A stretch of 64,000 nucleotides of DNA from Gavia stellata. Taxonomy: Eukaryota > Chordata > Aves > Gaviiformes > Gaviidae. The stretch covers positions 44,072,590 through 44,136,589 of the forward strand of contig NC_082601.1 in NCBI RefSeq assembly GCF_030936135.1. Direction: 5' to 3'. The number at the start of each line of letters is the position of its first letter. The stretch's first letter is position 1. Both the position numbers and the translations under genes were made by a program. Shown here in pieces: positions 1 through 11,264 of the stretch. The notes below the pieces were generated by a model. It did no database searches, had not been told where the DNA came from, and saw only the letters and a program-made list of their open reading frames with translations.

Positions 1-2320
1 GGCAGGAAAGGGCCAAGTTTTCTGGTGTTCACACCAGAAACTGCTCCTTCCCACCCTATCAGCCAGAGCAGCAGATCATTGCAGATCATTTCCCGTAAAA
101 TACAGAAGTCAGAATGATTTGGGGTGAAATGGACAGTAAGAATAAGCAGGAAAGAGAATTTCAAGACTGTTCAGGTTTTGATCTGCTTATTTTTCTGTTC
201 CATTTTAAGAAAAGGTCACTTTCAAGAACGACATCAGAAAATGGTTTAACGAGGCCGAGGTAGGACCTTGTCTCTTTGTGTGTGTGTGTGTGTGTGCTTT
301 GATGCATTTCTTGGCTAATGACTGAGCTGAGAGATCTACCAGATCAAATTACTATTGATGGAGAAAAATACTGTTTCTTTCCTGCTGACAGAGAGTCCCA
401 TTTATAGGCAGCTTTTAAGTGAACACAAATATACTTGGAAAAAATCAAATATTGCAAGACTGTTGACAAACTACCTCCACGCTAGAAATGGCACTGCCTA
501 AAAGTGTGTGTCCTATCCCTGCCAGTCCAACGAGAGCACAGGTAACTAACTGCTGCAGTTCGTAATGCCATAAATGCAAGAATTTCAGTGGTCAGGTCTA
601 TATTTAGAGTCAACATGCTCAAGCTTAACACTGGGGAAACTATTTTTCCCCAAGCCAGTCTTTGAAGCTGTTACAAACGCTTTCAAGAGCTGATGTAAGG
701 AAATGATCAATGTGGATGGGTTTCTTTCATACCAGTATGTGAAAAACTGTTAGGTAACATGGTAGGTGTTGTCTCAGTGATCACATCCATGGTAGCTTTG
801 GGGAACACAGGAACTGCCAGGGACTGTGTCAGGCAACCCGCTCTTGCCTCTTCAAAGGGATATTTTTTAAGACGTCCAGATCTTCATCCTACTCCACAAG
901 CATATGTATGAGGCTCTTATACTCCTCACATTTCTCCACAGCTGACCATGGTAATAAAATGACACCTCTGGGCTCTCCATCATGGGTATTGCTAAACTGT
1001 CTTCTTGGTAGCAGTGGTGACCTGTTCTGAGTTGCACCGAGTCTGAAATTCAACAAAGGCCTAAGACATAAAGCAGTTATAAAGCAGTGAACTGCTTTCA
1101 CTTGTGCTGCAGTGAAAAAGGGGTAAATGGAAACATGCCACATCAGTAATAACAGACAGCTTCAACTTTGGCTCATTCCATCTCATTCTCGGGAAACAGC
1201 ATGGTTAAGCAATGAAACACATCATTGAAAACCTGCTTTCTTCAGCATGTTTTCTGTGTTTATCAACCACCCGCTTGTACTGTGCCACCAGGAGCAGTCT
1301 GGGTGAAAGATGCTGCTTGCTGCTCTTGCTGCTTGTCACCTGCTCCCCTCCAGATCCCCCTTTCCCGGCCGGGCTGCCCGCCGGCCCCCACAAAGCATCA
1401 CCTCTGTGCACCAGCCTGCAAGGGAGTCTCTGGTGGAAAGGGAAACTTCCAGCTCTGGGGTTTAAATAAAAGCGCATTCGATGCCCATGGTGGCTGCTGG
1501 GGCTGGCAGAGGACTTCTGAGCAACACCACCCGTGCGGCCGTGACACGGCCAACAGGTACACGCAGGCAGGAGGTTCTCACCGTCCCCCCAAACGAAGGG
1601 GTGGTGTCTCGGTTACTGCCCGGTGACAGCCTTGTGAGAGCACCGTTACAACCCAAAGCCACTCGACGCAGCTTTTTGTGAGGGTACGGCAAGGCACGCC
1701 CCAGAACCTGGCACTGTTTCCCCAGTATGCATCAGGGAGGAGCTGCTGCTGTCAGCTCTGTCCTTCAACCACTTGCAGCCCAATACAATCGAATTCCCCC
1801 GCAAGCGGTCCCACTGTCCCCCAGACTGACGGGGTAGCAGAGAAGACGCAGCCAGACCCATCTCCGAGGTGCACAGCGAAGGGACAAGAGGCCACAGGCA
1901 CAAGCTGTCATGATGGACGTTCCTGTCAAATGCAAAGAAAGAAAAAATTCTGCCCCAGAGGGTGCTGTGGCCCTGGGACAGGGCCCACAGGGACCGGGGG
2001 GCTCCATCGTTCCCATGCACCTGGCTCTGGCTGTGGGGTGCCTTGGGGCAGGTCTTGGGGCCCCCAGCCCAGCTCTGACCGCGCCTGTCCAGCCGTGGCT
2101 CACAATTCATTGCCTTTACTGCGGACGAGAGCGGCAGCACAAGCGATGCCGCGAAGCCGGCTCTCCTGCTGACTGCCCAGTTATTTTTTTTCTCACAACG
2201 GCGGCTTTCTCCGCAGTGGCTCCCACGTTCGCGGCTGTGGGCTGGCAGCGAGTCAATGCATCTCTGTGTGCATCGCTGCGCAGTGTGGGCCCAGCGCCCG
2301 GCTCCGGACACCCCCGCCTC
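1..2320. other. Upstream intergenic DNA, no recognised gene
   Basis: The first 0.8 kb is ordinary mixed-composition sequence with a TG microsatellite. From about 1.3 kb it becomes GC-rich towards the S100B promoter. Several open frames exist on both strands, but their composition is that of translated GC-rich DNA (Pro, Ala, Arg, Ser, Gly runs) and none has a recognisable domain or consistent splice sites. In mammals PRMT2 lies on this side of S100B, but no PRMT2 exon was recognised here. Confidence 0.5.
277..296 (+). repeat. (TG)10 microsatellite
   Basis: Ten uninterrupted TG units. A simple dinucleotide repeat likely to vary in length between individuals. Confidence 0.9.
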
Positions 2321-2411
2321 CAGCTGCCATTGGCGCTGCAGGCGCTGCGGTAGGGCCCGGGGCTCTCCGCCCCCCGGGCATAAGAAGCCAGCGAGTCCCC
2401 GGGGCGTTCGG
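2320..2411 (+). promoter_or_regulatory. S100B: Probable S100B core promoter
   Basis: GC-rich DNA with an inverted CCAAT box (ATTGG at 2329-2333) and, about 50 bases on, a TATA-like CATAAGAAG at 2379-2387. That would place transcription start near 2410. This is inference from motif spacing and from the known S100B layout, which has a short non-coding first exon. No transcript evidence is available. Confidence 0.4.
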
Positions 2412-2454
2412 CCGCACTGCATTGCTGTGCCACAGCCCCGCCGCCAACAGGGAG
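2412..2454 (+). other. S100B: Probable S100B non-coding exon 1
   Basis: A candidate 5' UTR exon between the TATA-like element and a consensus donor (GGGAG then GTGAGAG at 2455). The known vertebrate S100B gene has an untranslated first exon, and the acceptor for exon 2 is clear at 3761-3762. The 5' edge is a guess. A different upstream exon is possible. Confidence 0.35.
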
Positions 2455-3762
2455 GTGAGAGGGGCCGGGGGATGCTGGGGCAGGAGGCATTTGGCTGATG
2501 CTGCGGGAGGGGTGGTGCGGGGGGCACGTCGCAGGTTAGAGCTCTGCCACTACAGCGGAGACCAGTGGGGAGCTGAAACACTCCTCAGCCGTGCGGATGG
2601 GAAGGCGGCAGCGCCGCTGGCAGCTAGCTCAGCCTGGCGCAGGCAGGGCAGGAGCATGCAAAGGGCTGTTAGGATGCATGCATGAAGTGCTTCAGGAGTA
2701 TTTCCGACCTGATTGGAAACAGTCTTGCAGTTTGAACACCAACTGCTGTACAGGGGAGGGCGTCAGCTTGAGAGTCAAGACATGGGATGAGATTCAGTGC
2801 CTTCAGCATCGGACCCTGTGGTGGGGAAACGGGAGCCAGGCTGCAGGGCAGGAGACATTTATCCGTGGGGTATGAATTAACTGAGTGCCAGACAATAAGG
2901 CTTTCTTTGTTCTCCCCAGCGTCAGTGCATTCAACAGCTTTTGGGAAGGTGGTTTTGCATCTCTCCCTTTTCAATCAGAGTCTCTTTGGTTTGTCTGTTT
3001 GTGACATCTGCAGGAAACGCCGCAATCCCAATTATTAACATTCCCGATAGGGTCTCCAGATCAAGCGCGGAAGGAGGGAGGTTAGAGATGTGCTTATTTT
3101 GTCCCGCTGGCTCTCACCAAAAGTGGTTCCTGCCTGGGTTCCCCTGACTGCTCAGTTGCAGACAGGCCTGCAGGCAAGAAAGGCAGAGTCAAAAGCACCT
3201 GTGACAGAGGGGACAGCAAAACCTTTCTGAAGCTGCGTGTGCAGAAATGAAACCTCTGCCTGGCTTTCTCCAAGCAAGGAGAACAAAGTAATGGGTTAAG
3301 CAGCGGGAGCCAAAGAAGAGGTGAAGTGACAACACGGCACCTGCTAGCCAGGTCCACACATACGGAAAATGCAGGGGCACCTTGCCGGAAGCTGCCAGGG
3401 CTTTGCAGCGTCTCCTCCTCGTTTTCTTTCCTATGCTCTGCCCACATAGAGACCCAAGGTGCCAAACTGACATCAGTCGCAGGGGATGTGTCAGCTCCCG
3501 GCATATGCCAGTCCTGTACTAGGCACTCCTTGCGCTGTTGCTCTCCTCTCCTCGAGAGCTCCTGGAGGCACAGCCAAGGTCTCTCGGGATCACCCTCCCT
3601 GAAGCGAGAGCTGCTAGTGGTGTTTTTCAGCAGCACGTTTTGAGAGCGGGGTCCAGCGTTGTTGACGTGTGGGGGGAGCCCCGGGGCGGCCGCGTTTGCA
3701 AAGCAAAAGGCATGGCTGGAGCTTGCCCAGGCTAACGCACCCATCCCTCCCTCTGACCTCAG
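2455..3762 (+). other. S100B intron 1 (putative)
   Basis: Unique GC-rich sequence between the putative exon 1 and the exon 2 acceptor (pyrimidine-rich CTCTGACCTCAG ending at 3762). The open frames here, for example on the minus strand at 3094-3828, run through the S100B coding exon on the wrong strand and are not supported as genes. Confidence 0.4.
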
Positions 3763-3777
3763 GGCCACGCTGTGACC

Positions 3778-3915
3778 ATGTCTGAGCTGGAGAAGGCCAT
3801 GATCGCCATCATTGATGCCTTCCACCAATACTCAGGGAAGGAAGGAGACAAGCACAAGCTGAAAAAATCAGAACTGAAGGAGCTCATTAACAACGAGTTG
3901 ACCCATTTCCTTGGT
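3778..3915 (+). CDS. S100B: S100B coding exon 2
   Basis: The acceptor AG is at 3761-3762, followed by 15 nt of 5' UTR and the ATG. It encodes helix I, the pseudo EF-hand and helix II (ending THFLG). The donor is GTAAGT at 3916. Joining GGT to GAG ATC in the next exon keeps the frame (FLG-EIKDQE). Confidence 0.95.
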
Positions 3916-4573
3916 GTAAGTATTGCTCTCCGTGCAGCACACCTGGCTGGGCTCAGGGAGCGTGTCAAGCGGCTGCCGGGCTCCGCTAACTCCATCTCCC
4001 ATGGGAAGCAAGCGCAGGGGAAGGGGTTTACTCATGCAGCAGTGTGTTAAACACTTTGCTCCTGCTCTGCAGGAGTAGCAGGTGGCAGGACAAGGGCAAC
4101 AGCCCGCGTTGGGGGCTGGGGTTCAGGTTGGATACTAGGGAAATTTCCTTCCATGGGAAGGGGGGACAGCCTTGCCCCAAGGGACTCAAAATGTCCCTTC
4201 CCAGCGGCACAGCTGTGGCTGCGATTCCCACTTCAAGACGGCTGCTGTTGCGCAGATGCTGCTGCCGGCACAGGGTGGTGCCCCAACACAGACAGGAAAA
4301 CAGCCACGAGCTATGTGGGATGTGTCTGAACAGAGATTCAGCCCTGAGAGCACCCAAGAAGCGGGGACATGTTACTGTCTGGGCCTTGCTCCGACCCTCC
4401 CCAGCTTTTGCTGCCTGTTTCTATCCCTTCAGGAGATCAAAGACCAGGAGACTGTGGACAAAGTCATGGAGGCGCTGGACAGCGATGGGGATGCAGAGTG
4501 CGACTTCCAGGAGTTTGTAGCCTTCATTGCGATGGTCACTGCTGCTTGCCACGAGTTCTTTGAGCATGAGTGA
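3778..4573 (+). CDS. S100B: S100B, calcium-binding EF-hand protein (two coding exons)
   Basis: Coding parts are 3778-3915 and 4433-4573: 279 nt, 92 residues plus TGA, the standard S100B length. The product starts [20 protein letters not shown] and ends CHEFFEHE, which is diagnostic. An N-terminal S100-type pseudo EF-hand (about residues 19-32, around [14 protein letters not shown]) is followed by a canonical EF-hand loop [12 protein letters not shown] (about residues 61-72). Cys68 and Cys84 of the family are kept. From family knowledge, it forms homodimers, binds Ca2+ and Zn2+, and acts in glial and other cells both inside the cell and as a secreted signal. The start is the ATG at 3778, 15 nt into exon 2. 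The gene runs opposite to the zinc-finger gene and DIP2A. Confidence 0.97.
3916..4432 (+). other. S100B: S100B intron 2
   Basis: A 517-bp intron with donor GTAAGTATT and acceptor CTATCCCTTCAG. I see no repeat or RNA gene in it. Confidence 0.9.
4433..4573 (+). CDS. S100B: S100B coding exon 3
   Basis: It encodes [20 protein letters not shown], the canonical EF-hand, helix IV and the C-terminal ACHEFFEHE target-binding segment, then TGA at 4571-4573. Confidence 0.96.
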   Translation, partial: EIKDQETVDKVMEALDSDGDAECDFQEFVAFIAMVTAACHEFFEHE

Positions 4574-5385
4574 GCTGCTGGGAAGCAGGCGAGCACCTCC
4601 TGCTCACGCCGGAGAGATGCAGAGCAGCATCATGCCTCCGGGAAAAAGACTGGGTGCGATTAGGGGCTCCTTGGAGTTAAGCTTGTGCTAGACTTAAGCA
4701 GCTTATTAAGTTCTGCGGCTTTGTGAACATGAAACACCCGCATGGCTCAGGAAAGCCTGTCGGCCAGTGCTCACCTGGCTGGATGGGGTGTGCGAATGCC
4801 TTGTCTCAAGCTCCTTCCCTGCTGCTGTATGCAAGGGACATGCATGGAGCTGGAGGGAGGTGGACGCTGCGATCCAAGCTTGCTTGCAAAGGGAAAAGGG
4901 AAATTCAAGGGCTGAAGTAGGAGGTGATGCAGAGGGGCTGGTTACAGAAGCCTGTTTCTGAGCCCACTGGCCTGAACAGAAAGGCTCCCGTTGATTCCCA
5001 TGGGCTCTGACAGCCCCGTGCGTGGTACTAACCCGGGCAGCACAGCCCCTGTCCCGTCACAGGGGCTCAGCAGAGCCCATGCATTTCTTGGCAAATTGAG
5101 ACACCCTTGGCTTGAAAGGCAAAGCATAACCATCTAACAGCACAGGTTTTTCTCTTGTCAATGAATCCTCCTGCTTTTAGCAGCCTGCAGAACTGGAAGC
5201 AAAAGCGTATGAGGCTCCTGGGCTGGGGACAGCTTCTGGGCCTGGGATATGCCTTGGTGAGGTCTCCAGGCTCAGTCAGAAGGGAAGGGGGGATCCGCCC
5301 AGCGTGACCACAGTGCTTTAATATAGACCAGGCACAGCCTCCAGAGTTTGTGGAAATGGTGAGAATAAAATGTTGTTTCGGTCTC
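4574..5385 (+). other. S100B: Probable S100B 3' UTR
   Basis: Non-coding sequence after the stop codon, running to the first AATAAA on this strand (5364-5369). The length is compatible with the long S100B 3' UTR known in vertebrates. The end is inferred from the poly(A) signal only. Confidence 0.45.
5364..5369 (+). terminator. S100B: Poly(A) signal, probably S100B
   Basis: AATAAA, the first canonical hexamer downstream of the S100B stop. The cleavage site was not identified. Confidence 0.45.
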
Positions 5386-5802
5386 TGGGCTGCAATTGGT
5401 CTCTGGTGAAAAATGTGTCCTTTTGTCCCAGGCTGTGTGCAGCTCCCCAGCTGCCCTGCACTGTCAGAGGGGAAGGCCGGAGGACGCAGCCTGAAGCACT
5501 GCTACGACTCATGCCCCTGGGTTTCTTGGTGGGCATCGACCCTTCATCTCCTCCCTGGCATCACTGTTGCTGGCCAAACAGCTCAAGGCTGTCGCCACCA
5601 CCATGCTCCGCCTGGCTGTCCAACTGGCAGACGTACCTGCGAGGCCAAAGGAGTGCAACGCACCTTTGCGGGACTGCTGCTGTTCAGGATGTGTCCGCTG
5701 CTGCCAGGGTCATCCAGGGGCTTGCACTGGTGAGCCTTTGCAAAGCCAAAACTAAACCTAGGACAATTTCCCTGAAGCCTGTGCTCCTGCCTTTTTCAGT
5801 CT

Positions 5803-5870
5803 GCACAGAATCACACAGAATCACTAAGGTTGGAAAAGACCTGTAAGATCATCAAGTCCAACCATGCACT
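5803..5870 (-). mobile_element. CR1 3'-end fragment
   Basis: It begins with two tail repeats (CAGAATCACACAGAATCAC), then AAGGTTGGAAAAGACCTGTAAG and ATCATCAAGTCCAACCATG, which is the reverse complement of a CR1 3' end. The element is heavily 5'-truncated. The same subfamily occurs at 18.47, 24.04, 27.20 and 32.69 kb. Confidence 0.85.
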
Positions 5871-8800
5871 TGCCATCCAGCTCAGCGATACCTGTGAGCT
5901 AGGCATTCACGGCTAGCAACATCTATAGTGACAAATTCACAACAAAGATGCCCCCAGATGTTGTTGTCATTTTTACTTCATTCCACATTTCATAATGATT
6001 TTATGTGCAAAATGACATGTCTTCCGACTGGGAACATCTTGCTATTCTTGCTATTCTCACCTGCCTTCCCCAAGCTCTGAAAGGGGATGCTCAGGCAGAG
6101 ACATACATACAAGAAAGACTATATCTTGTACTCATCTAGAATTAAAAAAGTTTTGCCATCCCAGGGTAGTGCTCATTTGCTGAGAACTTGTTTAGCATCC
6201 AAGTGACTGCCACATTTTTAACATCCTCATCAGTTCTCGGTTCAGGGTTTCCAACACTTGTGCGGACCTGAAGCAGTGTGTGAGGACAATGAATGGGGAC
6301 ATTGTCTGTCCCAGAGTGTCCCCAAGGTTAGGCAGGGTAGGCGGGACTCTCCCAACCCTCTCTTGAGCCTGAACCTGAGTTCAGCAGAGGGGTTTGATGC
6401 TTCAGCACAAGTGTCTGCAGGTGAGGCTGTCTGGCAGGTCTCCCAAGTCCCACCTGCCTTCTGCCTCACCGCACCAGCATTGCTCCCATGGATGAGGAAT
6501 CCTTCCCCAAGATCGAGCCTTTTCAGCAGCTCTGCACAGCATCGCAGCAGCAAAGAGCTGTAGGTGTAACACGCGGCTTGAATGCTGGCAGAGCTGGCGA
6601 GACACAGAGCAGGCTCTCCTGTCCCTTGGCGAGCAATGGGTGCAGCAGCAGGGAGCAACAGAGTATGACTGCGCACGTGTTTCTGGCAGTATGGCTGATC
6701 CTGACTTAGCAACATGACTGCTGGGAATTCACAGAGGCTGTACCTAGCACAGGAGAAGGCACAGCAGAGCTGGTGCCTCTTGTCAGGGGGGAAGAGAGTG
6801 CGTCTTCCTTTGAGGTGAGCACCCCAACTACCTATGGTGCAGTACATAGCGCTCAGGCTACTGAGCCCCGGACACTCCTCCCCAGTCAGCAAGGAAAGCA
6901 GAGCTTTCCTGAAGTGAAATTCCTGAAACAGAGACTGCATGGTCACAGGCCTCACTCAGCACCACCCAGTCTGCCCTGCAGCTCTGCTCCTGTTGTGTCC
7001 CTCTGCTCTCTGACACAGGTGGTGCCTCAACTGAGAGCGCGGACCGCGGGGACAGCCGCACGCTGGCGCAGCGGGGGAGGCAGGCAAAGCAGCCTGGGCA
7101 ATGCCTGCCCAAGCACATAGCATGAGGTGCCTCTGCCAACCACCGACTACTGCCGATCCCTCCTCCACGCTGCCGCCTCGCACACACAGGCACAGGCACA
7201 GCCAGCCACCCGCAGCACCTCTGCTAACACCCTCATGGACCATGCAAGCCCCTCTGTCCAGCCTAGAAAAAGGATGCTGCCATGCCAATGAGGGCCTTGA
7301 GTAGTGCTGTGAGGGGCTCAGAAGCGCGGCGAGGCTTTCTGGGGGAAAAAAGAAAATCTCTCAAGCCTTGGGGCTGACCAAGGAGCAGATGTCAGAGCTC
7401 TGCAAGGCCAACATCACAGCTGGCTCTGAAGGAGACTCAAAAGGCTTAAGCAACTCGCTAACCTCCCAGCGACGACAGGCTAGAATACTTAAAAGTGCCA
7501 GTCCTGACACCACTGGTTTTCAGGCTCTGGCAGGGATAGTTCACTCTTCAGGAAAGGAAGGTGATAGGCTCATGACATTATGAAATAATATTCAGTTATG
7601 CCCCCATCCCAGCCAACAGACTCAGCCTGCTGGGTACCCGAGGGGTGTGTGTTCTTACAACACCCCACTGGCACTGGTTAGATTGATCTGACATTCCATC
7701 GATCCAGGAGAGCTCAGAAAATCCACATTTTCGTCATTAGTGCAGACTGACGTGTGACAACCGGCAGAAAGGCTGGTTTGGTAACAGGGAGCTCTGGGGT
7801 CTGCGCTGTGGGACCCTCAGGGCCCTGGGAGGCCCCCCACGGATGAAACGGCAGCATTGCACTAGAAGTGCCTACCTGACGTTTGGACACGTTTGTCAGT
7901 TATGTTTTTGACTCCCTATAGAAGATGCAAGTGAATTTCCCACCAGGAAGGGCACCAATCAATGGTTTCTTACATTAAATGCCCTGTCAAGACAAGAGCT
8001 ATTTATCAACAGTACTAAAAGTGAAACAAAGAGAAGAAAGTACAACAACAGGAAGAGCCGGAGACGTTTAAGACTCAAATTAACTTTGCAAACTAGAAAA
8101 GTGACAGATGGGGGCAGGTTAGTACATACATGCTGCGTTGTACCTCTGCTGAATTACACTTTCATCATTTAAAATGCTGCCATTACTTTTTGCTCTGGGA
8201 GATTAGAAGCTGCATTTTTACTCTCTCCTCAGATAATTATAGGCAAAGCACATCTGTGAAAGGGAACCCTCTCTCTGGATCAGACACAAAATTACCAGCA
8301 CTGGAAGAGCACGTACAGACCCCCACAAAAAAGTTCTTCCACGTAAGATCTAATCTTACTGCGAGTGCTGATTATTGCTGTTAGCACATCTAAAAAAAAT
8401 ATTATTAATCTTGTTAACTGTCGATAGGATGTGCATTCAGGCTGAATCATTCAATAGCAGAGTTCATGTGCTGACAGCAAGAAAAATAATTTACCTTAAA
8501 AAGAAAAACAAAATATGCTTTTTCCACAAATCATCCACAAATTAAATGCGGACTTTTACAGATCCCAGAGAAAGAACATTCCTGACCTTGTTGGATGGAG
8601 TAAAGCAATTGCCTAAACAAAGCACTGCGCCGCTGGGCTGCATCTCCCACGCGTTCAGAATGCCGCGCTCCAAGCTGTGACGGCACTGAGAGGTGCTCCT
8701 CCATCCTGGCAGTCTAGTGACATGGAAGCACATTCCTGCTCCCTTGGTACCTTAAGCTGAAAAATACATTTCAAAAGAACGCAGCAGCATTTCTGTGAGT

Positions 8801-10654
8801 GATCCACAGACTGAATTTGTTCCCCCTACCAGATATTAAATCTAAAGGATTTGCCTGGCCTTACTGTACTGCAACAGTCAGGGCATTAGAGCATATTTTC
8901 AGTTTTCCCATTCTGAAATATTCTCGACACTGGATTTTACTATACAAAGTCTGAGTTCATCCTGCATCCCAAACCGTGTGGACTTCCAATTGCAGGGGGA
9001 AGGCAGCTGACAGAGCAGGAAACTAGAAGAGCAAAATGTGAAGCTTTTTAAGCAAAACAAAATAAAACACCTCCAAAACTATTAAGGAGCAACATAGAAC
9101 TTACCTTTAAAAGGCCACTTTTGTATTTTCTTGCCACTGAAATTTTGATTCTGCGTGTAGGCGTGCCACGTTGCAAGTATAGACACAACCACCATGGCAT
9201 TGTTTTCCAAGTTTGGCAAGGAAAAATGCCAGAAATAAGGACAAATTGTTATTTTGCAGTTACCTTTGCAAGCTAAGTTTTAAGGAACACTAGAAAATTA
9301 GCAAATGCTTTTACTTCCATAAGCAAACTTTTATGTTTAGGTGAGAACAGGATTGGGGGGGGGGAAGTGACTGAAGAAAACAACAGTGGTGTATATTATT
9401 TTAATAACATGTACTGAAATACAAAAAAGATAGAACTCTGTTTATATGGCACTGGCATAACTGAACTGGAGACAAACCCCAGTTTGTCTAGTTCCTCCTA
9501 AACAACATGACTGGTCACAAAACAAAATCTAAAGACTGTAGCAAAAATTTACATTAGAATTTGTCACGACTGGCTTAGAAACATCTCATTTGAAAGATTT
9601 GAGCATGTAAATATTTAAAGTCTATTAACCAGCTGAATATAAACACCAGTTCAACAGTAAGAGTTATATCTTAGTATTCCCAGCATCAAGTAAATCCTGA
9701 AGTGCTAAGTCAGAGAATTATTCAACGCAGTTTTGTAAGCTGTAAATTAGTTCTTAGATGTTATTCAGCTCTATCATCTACTAACATGATTTCTGGCCTG
9801 ACATGCTGCAATACTTTAAATGTACAAGCTTTCTGAAAATTCCTTTTTTGGCCTTAAAACAGAGTTGTGAATATGCTATAGAAACCAAAACCAGAAGCCT
9901 ATCCAAAAAGATCCTTAAAGTGCATAATACGTGTTTTCACACAATGGCAGGGAAATAGTGTTAAAAAAATCAGGGACTTGGTACAGCAAATTAGGAATGT
10001 GCCCTTAAAATGAACTCACTGCTTCCTTTCTTCTGCTATAATGAATTCCTGGGTAACAATAAGCGATAAATAAAGGCATAAAGTAGCCTCATAGTACTGG
10101 TGCTAGAATGACACAGAGCTTATAAAAAGTCAGTACAAAGTCCTGGCTCACAAAGAATACTGCTGCAATAAAGGCAGTTTTATTAATGTTTACAAAGTTA
10201 TTTAGTACTCACTGGAGTCCAAGCTCACACCCCAGAATAAATCTGAAACATTCCACTTGACCAGCAACCCTTTCATGGCATCTTGTCTCATTCCCTCAGT
10301 GTGGTGACTGGCCAGTGAACCAGCTACAGCAATTTGTTACTACAGAAGGAGACGGGGCTTAGAATTCCTTTGTTACTACATGTTACATTCCCAAAAGATC
10401 AGGTAAAAAAAAATAAAAAAAAAAAACCCACCACCATTCTTGGACCCTTACTACAAGCTGGTATTTCAAATGTCAAACTCATTCAATTTAAGATGAATTA
10501 CAGATTTTTGACAGCTGTCTTCATTAGTTTTGAGAAAGATGAGTTAAGTTGCTTTGGCAATAAAACCTGCTGTGCTTTAAATGCACTTCATACACAGCAT
10601 TATCTGGATGCTAAGTACAATGCCTTCTTGTAACAGTGAGAAAAACAGAAAAGG

Positions 10655-10692
10655 CTCAAAGATGCTATCTTCTCTCAAAGATGCTATCTTCT
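10655..10692. repeat. Perfect 19-bp tandem duplication
   Basis: The unit CTCAAAGATGCTATCTTCT occurs twice without a gap (10655-10673 and 10674-10692), which points to a recent slippage duplication. Confidence 0.9.
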
Positions 10693-10834
10693 CGCTATGT
10701 ACAGTGCTTTTAAAAACAAATCATGGTTTGCAGGATAAATTCCTGCTTGTTCCCTAAACCCACTGTTGGTACAAATCTGTTTTCTGTAGGCACGCCACCT
10801 CTCTTGCCTCTTCAAACAAAAACTTTGCCTTAGT

Positions 10835-11264
10835 TTAAGAGACTACAATGTAATTTATTTCCGCATACAAAGCATCATCCCTCTTTCAATGTGGGTCAAG
10901 CAGGCGCTTTGGTCAGGAACCCCTGGAAGTCTGTGTTAGGAAATGCTGCTGACAGGAAACAAACCCACCAGGGCCCGTGAACAAAGTGGAATCCCCCTGG
11001 AACCATGGAGCGTCCTGCACGCCACACCAACTGCGGGGAGCCTCAACAGACTTTTACGCATCTGCTGCACCCCAGAGAAGTGTTTGCATTGAACCTTGCA
11101 TCAGAGAAAGAATTCCATTTGGAAACATGCTGTGGAGTAACGCTGATGCAGCATGTAATTTTCTTTTGATAAAAATTAAACCAGACAGTCTACCTCCCAT
11201 GAATCATGTTGTGGAGGGCCAGGAACAGTCCTTGTTTTAGTGACTTTTACAGTCTTTCTGCCTG
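10835..11264 (-). other. Probable 3' UTR of the zinc-finger gene
   Basis: Non-coding DNA between the TAG at 11265 and the first minus-strand AATAAA. No repeat is recognised in it. Confidence 0.4.
10854..10859 (-). terminator. Candidate poly(A) signal of the zinc-finger gene
   Basis: TTTATT on the + strand is AATAAA on the minus strand, about 405 nt past the stop codon of the zinc-finger gene. A further candidate lies at 10178-10183. Which one is used is unknown. Confidence 0.4.

Larger units (their letters stand above)
5386..10834. other. Intergenic DNA between S100B and the zinc-finger gene
   Basis: About 5.4 kb without a supported gene. It contains one CR1 3'-end scrap (5803-5870) and a 19-bp tandem duplication (10655-10692). 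From 6.2 to 7.3 kb it is GC-richer with long accidental open frames on both strands. From 7.9 to 10.8 kb it is AT-rich unique sequence. The two genes here are transcribed towards each other, so it is shared 3' flanking DNA. Confidence 0.55.

Noticed and set aside
1225-1626. 133-codon + strand open frame, Cys- and Pro-rich at the start
   Set aside because: No splice context, no recognised motif and no conserved pattern. Probably chance in GC-rich DNA.
1646-2581. 311-codon minus-strand open frame over the S100B promoter region
   Set aside because: Composition is that of translated GC-rich DNA, no domain is recognisable, several competing frames overlap it on both strands, and it crosses the putative S100B exon 1.
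3094-3828. 244-codon minus-strand frame overlapping S100B exon 2
   Set aside because: It is antisense to a confirmed coding exon and shows no domain.
6242-6955. 237-codon minus-strand open frame in the S100B downstream region
   Set aside because: Low-complexity mixed composition, no domain, and overlapping frames of similar length on the other strand.
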